From CAIRTM01 sp963723235 (GTDB lineage Bacteria > Desulfobacterota > WTBG01 > CAIYCZ01 > CAIRTM01): DNA of 64,000 bases. Each line of letters begins with the position of its first letter. Position 1 is the stretch's first letter. Location of the stretch: NCBI GenBank assembly GCA_963723235.1, contig CAVRPV010000001.1, forward strand, positions 21,832 through 85,831, given 5' to 3'. The position numbers were made by a program, and so were the translations under genes. Shown here one piece after another: positions 56,250 through 64,000 of this stretch. Below the pieces are notes generated by a model. The model saw only the letters and a program-made list of their open reading frames with translations, did not search any database and had not been told where the DNA came from.

Positions 56250-57587
56250 CTAGTTCCTCGCTTCAGCTATTCTGATAATTTTGAGCGCCACGTCGTGAGG
56301 GTCGCATCCCAGCACGCGGCAGACCGGTTCCTTGCCCACATCCCCACGGTCGAAAATAATGTCGGGCACGCGGCCCATGCGCTCGATTACATCCCCGGTG
56401 CCCCACTCAAGGGTTGAACCCTCGCGCTGCTTGACATCAGGCGGCTCCTGATAGCGGTCAAACTCTCCGACACTGAACCCGAGCGCACGGCACCGTTCAA
56501 CTATTTCCGGTGTGAAAGCAATATTCATGGCAGAACGGCATGAACCGTCGGTGCGCAGGCACGTAAGAATTATTTTGGCAATATGGCGGGAAGCGCCCGG
56601 TGCCGGAGAGGCTACCCGTGCTATGCCGCCATGCAAGGCGAATGATGCGGCCCGGGAAGGCGACCACATCCTCAATACCGCATGCGTTGCTCACGGCATA
56701 CCCCATATTTGACTGTATTTCAGGTATCAGCGCCCCGATGCCGGAGCGCTGCAGCAGGAGAAAAGCATCCTCAAGCGCAGCAGCACAATGATACAGGGCG
56801 GCACTTCTCTCAAGACCGGCCGCGTGATTGACCGGACCGCAACCCGAGCCCAGGGGCCGGGCGCTGCGCAGCGCACCGGTTAAAAATTGACGGGCCTGCT
56901 CTATGGCATCATGCAGGTCAAGGCCGCGGCCCAGCATTGTTGCGATGGCGGCAGAAAGCGTACAGCCCGTTCCGTGCGTATGCGGCGTGTCAATGCGCGG
57001 CCCCTCAAAGAAGTGATGCGTGCGGCCGTCAAACAGCACATCAACGCATTCTCCCTCAAGATGCCCGCCTTTGACCAGAACGGCTTTAGGGCCCATGGCA
57101 TGAATCGTAACAGCTGCCTGCTGCATATGTTCACGCGTGTGTACCGGACGATCCGTCAGCAGGGAGGCTTCTTCAAGGTTGGGAGTCACCAGCGCGGCCA
57201 GGGGCAGCAGGCGCGTTCTCAGTTCGCCAAGAGCATCTTTTTCAATCAGACTGTGGCCTGAGGTTGCGATCATGACCGGATCGACCACCAGGCGCGAAAC
57301 CCCGTGGTGTTGCAGGGCCTCGGCTACGGCAGTAATGATTTCAGCGTTCAAGAGCATGCCGGTTTTAACGGCTGTTGCGCCGATATCGCTCATAACCGCG
57401 TCTATTTGCTCACGCACGAAGGCTGCCGGCAGGCCATGAATACCGGTCACGCCAACGTGTTCTGCGCGGTAACGGCGGTCAGAGCGCTCATGCCGTATGC
57501 GCCCAGAACGGTTATGGTTTTAAGATCAGCCTGAATACCTGCGCCGCCTCCGGAATCGGATGCCGCGATGGTCAAAATTCTGTTCAT
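56250..57587 (-). pseudogene. thiD: ThiD-ThiN fusion (HMP-P kinase / thiamine-phosphate synthase), two frameshifts
   Basis: About 445 residues after repair. ThiD part: start 57587 (MNRILTIAASDSGGGAGIQA), broken near 57448 by one missing G (QNTLA*, then GVTGIHGLPAAFVREQI), with VVDPVMIATSGHSL and DTPHTHGTGCTLSAAIATML carrying the kinase anion-hole Cys. ThiN part: GIGALIPEIQSNMGYAVSNA and, after a second break near 56630, GIARVASPAPGASRHIAKII and STLEWGTGDVIERMGRVPDI. ThiN replaces ThiE in forming thiamine phosphate. Fusions of this kind are known in archaea and some anaerobes. Both breaks look like single-base errors. Confidence 0.87.
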
Positions 57588-57837
57588 GAATGAGCCTGGT
57601 CCGGTCAGGGCCGGAAATGAAAAAATAAACGTGGCGTTTGCAGGCAGGATATACCTGCGGGGCCATGGGACTGTAAGTAATAACAGAAACAGAATTGCAC
57701 ATCAAGGTTTTTAATTTTCCCCTTGTTTCTTATGCGTATTCGTGCTATCCATCGCAGAAATTCTGCAAGCAACAGGCGCCAAAATCTCCTGAGCGGCATA
57801 CCGCGTTTTATTTATTTCTTACAGTCGGGAACAGTGC

Positions 57838-58717
57838 ATGGAAACACTCGGTGACTATCTGCGGGAAGAACGTGAGAAACAGGGTAAAACCCTGGAACAA
57901 ATAGCACAAAAAACGCGTATCAGCCGCTCAACCCTTCAGGCTCTTGAGGACAACCGGGATGAACTGCTGCCCCCCACCTTGCATGTGCGCGGTTTCTTAA
58001 AACTCTACGCACGCGAGCTGGGCCTGAACATGGAAGATATACTTGCCCGTCTGCCGCAGCAGCCAATACAACGGAGCAGTCTGGCCCTGCCACCGGCACC
58101 CGACCTTGAAACACAAAAAATCTCGCTGCTGAAAATCTTTATTGCTGTCGCCATTGTCTGCGTGGCAGGTCTCTGGGCAGGGCAGATGTTTTTTGGCCTT
58201 GAGCCGCTCAATCAAAATACATCGATTAATATAGTCTCCCCGAGACCTGCGCAGTCCGACGCTCTCCCCGGCCCCCCTGTGCAGCCGGGCACTGCGGGAG
58301 ACCAGCTGAACGCCGGACCGGACGCAACCAGGCCGCAGGATATATCAGAACCGGAACGTGTATCGAAACAGGAAGCGCCGGCAGCATCCGAATCACAATT
58401 AAAACCCGCTGCTGCGCTCCAGGCTGAAGAAATACCGCCCGGTCGCACCTGAGCGTTTTATGGTGAAGTTTATTGCCCGGGGCATTGTCTGGATGAAACT
58501 GAGTGCCGATGGCGGCACAGCGGTTGATATCACGTTGAAAAACGGAGAGCAGTATCGCATGTCAGCGGCCCGGACATTAACGGCGCGCCTGGGAAACCCG
58601 GTGCTTGTTGATGTGCAGTACAATGATGTCCCGGTATCCCTGTCCGGCAAACCGGGCGTACCGCTGGACGTGGTATTCCCTGACATTGTCCGGCAATCAG
58701 CACCGCACAAGCAATAA
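57838..58717 (+). CDS. RodZ-like HTH membrane protein, frameshifted
   Basis: About 292 residues when joined. It has an N-terminal Cro-type HTH (LGDYLREEREKQGKTLEQIA, TRISRSTLQALEDN), a single membrane helix (about 101-120, LLKIFIAVAIVCVAGLWAG), a proline-rich periplasmic linker, and a DUF4115 C-terminal domain (IVWMKLSADGGTAVDITLKN, LGNPVLVDVQYNDVPVSLSG). The frame ends at 58452 after EIPPGRT; the neighbouring frame reads VAPERFMVKFIARG onward to 58717. RodZ links MreB to the envelope in rod-shaped cells. The break lies in ccgcccgg near 58437. Confidence 0.83.
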
Positions 58718-58853
58718 GCACCCCGTTTTTTTCAAATCCTTCTGTTGTGAACCATGCAGCGTGCCTGCTAAAACAGGCAAGCCGAATCTGTAAAAAAATA
58801 CCTCATCACCCGCGTGCGCACAGGGGTGACAGGTTCCGTTCAGGAATGCACAT

Positions 58854-59967
58854 ATGCTCATCGGTGTTCTCAGGGAAATCAGGGCACAGGAAAACCGGGT
58901 AAGCATGACCCCGGCCGGCGTGGAAGTCATCAAGCAGCATGGTCACACGGTGCTCGTGGAGCAATCCGCGGGCGCGGGCAGTGATTTTGCCGATACGCAG
59001 TACGCTGTTGCCGGCGCAACCATCATGGGAACCCCGGGTGAAATCTATGCCCGCGCCGACCTGATCATGCACGTCAAGGAGCCGCAGCCTTCTGAATACA
59101 GCATGCTCCGCCCCGGACAGGTCATGTTTACGTATTTTCATTTTGCATCAAACGAGCAGCTGACCCGTTCATACATGCAGACCGGCGCTGTCGCGATTGC
59201 CTATGAAACCGTTGAAGGGCCCTGCGGTGGCCTGCCGCTTCTCAACCCCATGAGTGAAGTGGCCGGACGCATGGCAGTTCAGGAGGCGGCCAGGTACTGC
59301 GAGCGGTTCCACGGCGGGCGCGGCATTCTTCTGGGCGGAGTCACCGGCGTGCTCCCCGCAACGGTGCTGATTCTCGGCGGTGGCATCGTGGGCTCCAACG
59401 CGGCCCTGATGGCTGCCGGACTCGGTGCGCGGGTCTACATTCTTGACAGGAATCTGGACCGTCTGCGCCATCTGTGCGAAATCATGCCCAAAAACTGCAC
59501 CCCCCTCATGAGTTCAGCGGCCATCATCCGCCAACTGGCCGTTGAAGCTGATGTCATCATCGGAGCCGTGCTTGTCGCCGGCGCAAAGACCCCCAAACTC
59601 ATAACCCGGGAAATGTTACACAACCTTAAGCCCGGTTGCGTGCTGGTTGACGTTGCTGTTGACCAGGGCGGCTGTTTTGAAACATCACGGCCCACAACGC
59701 ATGACAGGCCGGTCTACGAAGTTGACGGGATCATTCACTACTGCGTGTCCAACATGCCCGGTGCAGTACCTGTCACCGCGACCACGGCCCTGACCAATGC
59801 CACGCTGCCCTATGCCCTGCACATCGCTGACAAAGGGCTGGAAGCAGGCCTGTCAGGATGACGCGGGACTGAAAAAGGGCGTCAACATGGTGGGCAACAC
59901 CATTACCTGCGAGGGCGTGGCAAAGGCTTTTAATCTGCCCTGCACGCCGGTTGATTCCTGCCTGTAG
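58854..59967 (+). CDS. ald: alanine dehydrogenase, frameshifted near the C-terminus
   Basis: About 371 residues when repaired. A NAD-dependent enzyme interconverting alanine and pyruvate plus ammonia. The N domain has IGVLREIRAQENRVSMTPAG with the pyruvate-binding Arg/Lys region and LIMHVKEPQPSEY. The NAD fold is VLILGGGIVGSNAALMAAGL, and the catalytic region is DVAVDQGGCFETSRPTTH and HYCVSNMPGAVPVTATTALT. The frame ends after GLEAGLSG at 59861; one base near 59845 restores ACQDDAGLKKGVNMVGNTIT to TAG 59967. No operon partner. Confidence 0.9.
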
Positions 59968-60047
59968 ACCGGTCGGTTTGCAAACAGACTGCATGATTCA
60001 TGCAAGCGCTCATATCGTCCGCTTATTGACCCAAAGGCCGAAAGTCC

Positions 60048-60956
60048 ATGCGCAAAGTTGATGTCGCGATACAATCCTACAAAAAACCCGAATCGCTTTT
60101 GTATACACTCATGTGCCTGAAAGAGTGTTGCGGAGACAGAATCGACACGGTCTATATCAACGACGATTGCAGCGGCCCCGGCGCTGCAGGGCACTATACC
60201 AGCGCAGAGGTGCTCGACTATTTCCGGGACTGGACCATACGTTTCCGGCACAACACCCGGCCCGTGCGCTGGCAACGACTCCCTGTTCGGGGCTATCGTC
60301 CTTCCTACATTGCTCCGTGGAAATATTTCCTCGGGAGGCTGCGCTACCTGCTGCGGCAGGGGCGGACTATCCCGTCATCGGACGATGTCCGCTATCAGTG
60401 GGCACTCAATTCAACGGACAAGGAATTTGTTTTCCTGACCCATGATGATGTGGAGTATGTCGGGGACGTGATCGGACTCTACCTGGACAGCATGACTCCT
60501 GACACGGCAATAGTCGGCGATCTGGGCCAGTGCTGGCACTGCCGTTTCGGAACGATGCCGAATCCCTGCTCCCCGCAGCGTATCATGCAGGGGGAGCGGC
60601 CATGGCCCCTGTGGCCGCTGACCGACAGCAAGCCCGGCCCGCACAGGCGCGATTGCAGAATAAATGAGTGGTGCTGCATGCTGCGCACCTCGGCGGCTAA
60701 GGACATCACGCTGAAAGAGGGATGTTTTTTTGGAAACTACGATGATAAAGGCGACGTCGGAGCGTACTGGTTCGAGCAGGCGATCAGGCACGGGTACCGG
60801 TTCAGCGATCCCTTGCCGCAGCAGGGTATGCGTAATTCGTATTATAAGCACTGCTGGCAGGGGCATGCCGGACATGTGTGGACCGGACAGGCAACATACA
60901 ATCCCGACCTTGTACTGAAGCGCACAATGGAGCGCTTCGGCTGCACGCTTGTATGA
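60048..60956 (+). CDS. glycosyltransferase family 2-like protein
   Basis: A 302-residue GT-A-type protein. It starts KVDVAIQSYKKPESLLYTLM, TVYINDDCSGPGAAGHYT (nucleotide site) and FVFLTHDDVEYVGDVIGLYL, where DDV takes the place of the usual DxD. A Cys/Trp-rich C half (LGQCWHCRFGTMPNPCSPQR) is unusual and may bind metal or be structural. It precedes the LPS-kinase genes and probably works on the same core or capsule glycan. Confidence 0.75.
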   Translation: MRKVDVAIQSYKKPESLLYTLMCLKECCGDRIDTVYINDDCSGPGAAGHYTSAEVLDYFRDWTIRFRHNTRPVRWQRLPVRGYRPSYIAPWKYFLGRLRYLLRQGRTIPSSDDVRYQWALNSTDKEFVFLTHDDVEYVGDVIGLYLDSMTPDTAIVGDLGQCWHCRFGTMPNPCSPQRIMQGERPWPLWPLTDSKPGPHRRDCRINEWCCMLRTSAAKDITLKEGCFFGNYDDKGDVGAYWFEQAIRHGYRFSDPLPQQGMRNSYYKHCWQGHAGHVWTGQATYNPDLVLKRTMERFGCTLV

Positions 60957-61193
60957 AAAAAGAAGCCCCGGGGGGATCGCGGGATGACATCACCGTGCCG
61001 CGCCATACCGGGCTACAAACCCCGTCAACACGCCGCAGCATGGGCCGTGCGACAATGTTTTCCTTGACACACCCCTACCGCAAACCTATACTTTCCGCGT
61101 TTCGCGGGGTACAATGACTGTGCGAACTCCTGCACCAATGCATACAATGAATCACAACCAGACTGCCAGTTTAACCGTGCGCATGACGAATCC

Positions 61194-62814
61194 ATGGTAA
61201 AAAAAATCACCGGCACATCCGTTACCTGGACAGCTATCGACGAAATGCCGCCGGAAGCGCTGGCCGGGATTGAAAATCTTGTCCGCGGTGCGACAATTGC
61301 TCCGGGCGTGCCGTTTATTAAGGACAACAATGTCCGCAGCGCGTTTCTCCTTGAATCGGGCGTGCCGGGCTGCCCACGTCTGTTTGTGAAATGGTTCAAA
61401 AAGCCCGCGGTAGTCCAGCGTATCAGGCATCTGTTCGTGCCGTCCAAAGCGCTGGAGGAGTGGCGCAATTTACGTGCGCTTGAAAAACAGGGCCTTCCCT
61501 GCCCACGGGCGCTTGCTTTTTTTGAAAAACGCAAAGGTGGCATGCTTGAGACAGCCTGCCTGATTATACAGGCACTTGACGACGCACAGCCCTTGAATGA
61601 ATTTAACGCGTGGTGCGCCCTGCCTGCCCGGCAGAGATTTGAACTCACGCGGCAGTTGGCCCGGCTCAGTGCTGCCATGCATGCGGCAGGTGTCTTTTCC
61701 CGCGATTATCATGCCGGCAACATCATGGTCCGCCCAACCGGAGCAGGGGAGCTTCGAGCTGTTTCTCATTGATCTGCACAAAGCGAGGCTGCGTAAAAAA
61801 CTCGGGCTTTCCATGATCATTGCCGATTGTGCCAAGCTTGCCAATTCACTTCCGGCTTCACGCACTGCCCGCCTGCGCTTTGCACAGGAATATTATTGCC
61901 ACGCACGCTCTGACTGCCATGTCCCTGTCCGAATTCGTGCGCCGCATCAATGACAAAAGCGCCCGGATTAAGGCCCGCCAGATCCTAAGCCGCTCCCGGC
62001 GCTGCGTGCTGAAAAGCACCGTTTTTGAAGTCGCCCGGACATGGAAAGAACGCTATTGCGGACGACGCGATTTTGGTCATGCCGCTGCCCGGGCCCTGAT
62101 TGCGCGCCACCTGAGCGAAAACGACGACCCGGCGATCATAAAAAAAACGTCCAAATCAATGCTTACCACGCATGCCAACGCCGGACAGACACTGTGCGTA
62201 AAGGGCTATCGTTTCCGCGGCCCGGTCTATGCCCTGGTAAATCTGTTTCGCAGATCGCGTGCGCTAAAATCCTGGATTGCCGCCAATGGACTTATTGTGC
62301 GCGGACTGCTGACTCCGCAGCCCCTGGCCATCATTGAAAAGCGCTTCGGGCCCATACTGCGGGAGAATTATTATATCTGCCGCTGGCTGGACCAGCTCCG
62401 GAGCTCAATACCTATATTACGGGGCGCCAGTGGTCGCAGCCCGAAAAAAAACAATTTATCCGTTCTCTGGCGCACACCATAGCCAGATTGCACGCTCAGG
62501 GTATTTACCACGGTGATTTAAAGTCAAACAATATCCTGGTGCGCGCGCAGGCCGCATCATGGGATTTCTTTTTTATCGATCTTGACCGGGTATCTTTTTC
62601 ACGGCCCCTTACGTTTGAGCGCCGCGCCAACAACCTGGCACAGATCAACGCATCGGTGGCTGATGTCATGACCCTGCGCGACCGCCTGCGGTTTTTTCGA
62701 ATTTACTCCGGAACAGCAGCCTGTTATACTGAACGCAAACGCTACTTTGAGCGCATACTGGCAATCAGTCGCACCAAAGGCACAAAATCCTACGGACTGC
62801 ACTTAAAAAAGTAA
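61194..62814 (+). pseudogene. tandem LPS-core kinase (two WaaP/Kdo-kinase-like domains), about three frameshifts
   Basis: About 540 residues once joined. Domain 1: ALEKQGLPCPRALAFFEKRK, catalytic loop GVFSRDYHAGNIMV and FELFLIDLHKARLRKKLG. Domain 2: RCVLKSTVFEVARTWKERYC, RGLLTPQPLAIIEKRFG, catalytic loop GIYHGDLKSNNILV and FFFIDLDRVSFSRPLTF. Breaks near 61755 (extra G), near 61900, and near 62403 (missing G). Both domains keep their catalytic Asp, so two phosphorylations of heptose or Kdo are plausible. The link between domains (LRFAQEYYCHALTAMSLSEF) is continuous in repaired frame, but two separate genes cannot be ruled out. Confidence 0.75.
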
Positions 62815-62823
62815 GCAGAGGCC

Positions 62824-63588
62824 ATGCCGCCACTTTCAGCAGTAATTATCACGTATAATGAAGAAAAAAACATTGCGCGCTGCATTGAATCCGTCAGCAG
62901 GGTTGCGGACGAGATACTTGTTGTCGACTCCTTCTCCACAGACACAACAGAAAGCATCTGCAAAAACTACGGTGCAACCTTTAGTCAGCATGCATTTGAA
63001 GGACATATTGAACAGAAAAATTTTGCCCTGTCCCAGGCCAAACATGATTATATCCTCTCGCTTGATGCCGATGAAGCCCTCAGCCCTGAACTTGAGGCCA
63101 GTATTGCAGCGATCAAGAAAGACTGGAAGCATGACGGGCACGAATGCAATCGCCTGACCTGCTATTGCGGGCAATGGATCAGACACAGCGGCTGGTATCC
63201 TGATCCTGAAAATCAGGTTGTTTGACCGTAAAAAAGCATCATGGGGCGGCATAAACCCGCATGACAGAATCATAATGGCCACTGATGCAACAACCCGGCA
63301 CATACCTGGAGATATTCTGCACTATACCTTTAATTCCGTTGCAGAGCACGTTGCACAGGTAAACAAATTCTCAGAGATCAAGCGGAAGGGCTTTTCAAAA
63401 AAGGGGAAACAATAAACCCTCTGCGGCTTGTGGTAGAGCCGTTATTTAAATTTTTCAAAAGCTACGTATTACAGGCAGGTTTCCTTGATGGATGGTATGG
63501 GCTCATAATCAGCGTAAATTCAGCGCATGCAATTTTTTTGAGATATGCAAAAGTATATGAAAAAAACAGAGCCGCACGAGATAAATAA
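62824..63588 (+). pseudogene. WaaE/KdtX-like family 2 glycosyltransferase, two frameshifts
   Basis: About 254 residues after repair, the normal size for LPS-core GT2 enzymes of the WaaE type. LSAVIITYNEEKNIARCIES, ADEILVVDSFSTDTTESICK and YILSLDADEALSPEL (DxD) make the GT-A core. A break near 63210 gives RLFDRKKASWGGINPHDRI, and one near 63395 gives LFKKGETINPLRLVVEPLFK, KSYVLQAGFLDGWYGLIISV, ending TAA 63588. It starts 9 bases after the kinase gene and overlaps the next gene, so all three are probably one LPS-core operon. Confidence 0.83.
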
Positions 63589-64000
63589 TAAAAAAATCTG
63601 CTTTTTCAACACGAACAAAGCGTGGGGCGGCGGTGAGAAATGGCATTTAGAGAATGCCCGCGGCCTGCGCGATTGCGGATACAGCGTGTGCATTGTGGCA
63701 TACAAAGAAAGCCCTCTGCATACAAAAGCCCGTGAAGCGGGTATTCAGGTTTTTGGGCTAACGCTGAATAATTTCTCGTTTGTAAATATCCTTCATCTCA
63801 GGAAAATTAGAAAAATACTGCGGCAAACAGCGACAGGGTTGGCCATCTTTAACCTCGCCCGTGATCTGAAAGCCGGTGGTTTGGCTGCAAAAAAAGCAGG
63901 CGTACGGCACAGGATTTACCGCAGAGGCAGTGCAATCCCGGTGAAAAATACTTTTTTAAACCGGTATATTTTTAAAAACGTTGTTACGGAAATTATTTCG
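63557..64000 (+). CDS. glycosyltransferase family 4, N-terminal part (runs off the window)
   Basis: An open frame from ATG 63557 (or 63545, in frame) to the window end, 148 codons. It opens KKICFFNTNKAWGGGEKWHL, the nucleotide-free N-domain motif of GT4 LPS transferases, then CIVAYKESPLHTKAREAGIQ and LAIFNLARDLKAGGLAAKKA. The catalytic C domain lies beyond the window. It overlaps the end of the repaired WaaE-like gene by about 30 bases, indicating translational coupling. Confidence 0.78.
   Translation, partial: MKKTEPHEINNKKICFFNTNKAWGGGEKWHLENARGLRDCGYSVCIVAYKESPLHTKAREAGIQVFGLTLNNFSFVNILHLRKIRKILRQTATGLAIFNLARDLKAGGLAAKKAGVRHRIYRRGSAIPVKNTFLNRYIFKNVVTEIIS

Noticed and set aside
57588..57837. 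Possible TPP riboswitch upstream of the thiD-thiN-thiC operon
   Set aside because: Neither the CTGAGA nor the ACCTGATCTGG-type box is present on the minus strand.
1..64000. tRNA genes, rRNA genes, CRISPR arrays, transposases
   Set aside because: No T-loop GGTTCGAATCC-type element with an acceptor stem, no rRNA core, no regularly spaced repeats and no DDE or tyrosine recombinase motif were seen.

Overview
The window reads as a chromosomal contig from a Gram-negative, anaerobe-like bacterium, most likely a Desulfobacterota (old Deltaproteobacteria) member. The grounds are an RND pump with a NodT-type outer-membrane lipoprotein, LPS-core kinases and glycosyltransferases, a type A RNase P RNA, NikR, a CobN plus ChlI/ChlD chelatase set, sigma-54 two-component regulation, a ThiD-ThiN fusion, a long PurL with separate PurQ, and intergenic palindromes of a kind often seen in such genomes. 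The taxon is inferred from gene content only.

Layout. 0-4.3 kb: end of an RND efflux operon, a zinc-ribbon protein and an alpha/beta hydrolase. 4.3-10.5 kb: chlI, chlD and cobN on the minus strand, divergent from nikR. 10.5-16.1 kb: HTH protein, two sulfotransferases, CgeB-like and GT-A-like glycosyltransferases and a TupA-like ATP-grasp protein, suggesting a sulfated surface glycan. 16.2-19.2 kb: rnpB, ruvX and an FAD oxidoreductase. 19.2-33.1 kb: mixed region with two paralogous PilZ proteins, a membrane glycosyltransferase pair, a decayed dinD-like gene bordered by gene fragments, MarC, an RNB exoribonuclease, a nuclease/phosphatase-fold protein with cardiolipin synthase, an FMN reductase, and a YcbB/YcbK cell-wall pair. 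33.2-46 kb (minus): three large GT-C membrane glycosyltransferases, DUF2333, DUF218, a J-domain/MshEN-like protein, FmdB, a WecA-like initiator between two GT4 enzymes, and purQ. 46-54.6 kb: purL, a histidine kinase with an NtrC-type regulator, a DUF4239 protein and a small exported protein. 55-57.6 kb: thiC and thiD-thiN. 57.8-64 kb: RodZ-like protein, alanine dehydrogenase, a glycosyltransferase, a tandem LPS-kinase protein, a WaaE-like GT2 and the start of a GT4.

Two themes dominate. First, about thirty one-base reading-frame breaks cut otherwise well conserved genes, including the housekeeping genes purL, thiD and rodZ. Insertions and deletions both occur, mostly in short homopolymers. 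The stretch from about 28 to 48 kb is nearly free of them. Unpolished sequence is the simplest explanation for most, although the dinD region may be truly decayed. Second, there are several dispersed repeats: a 122-bp element with terminal inverted repeats in two copies, a roughly 90-bp inverted pair around 39.4-42.9 kb, duplicated gene ends (DUF2333 3' end, FMN-reductase 5' end), and many short hairpin palindromes.

Functionally most of the window serves the cell envelope: glycan initiation and polymer building, sulfation, LPS-core phosphorylation, peptidoglycan cross-linking and c-di-GMP-linked PilZ/MshEN-like receptors. Metal and cofactor genes (NikR, CobN/ChlID, thiamine) and purine synthesis make up the rest. 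No tRNA, CRISPR array or recognisable transposase was seen.
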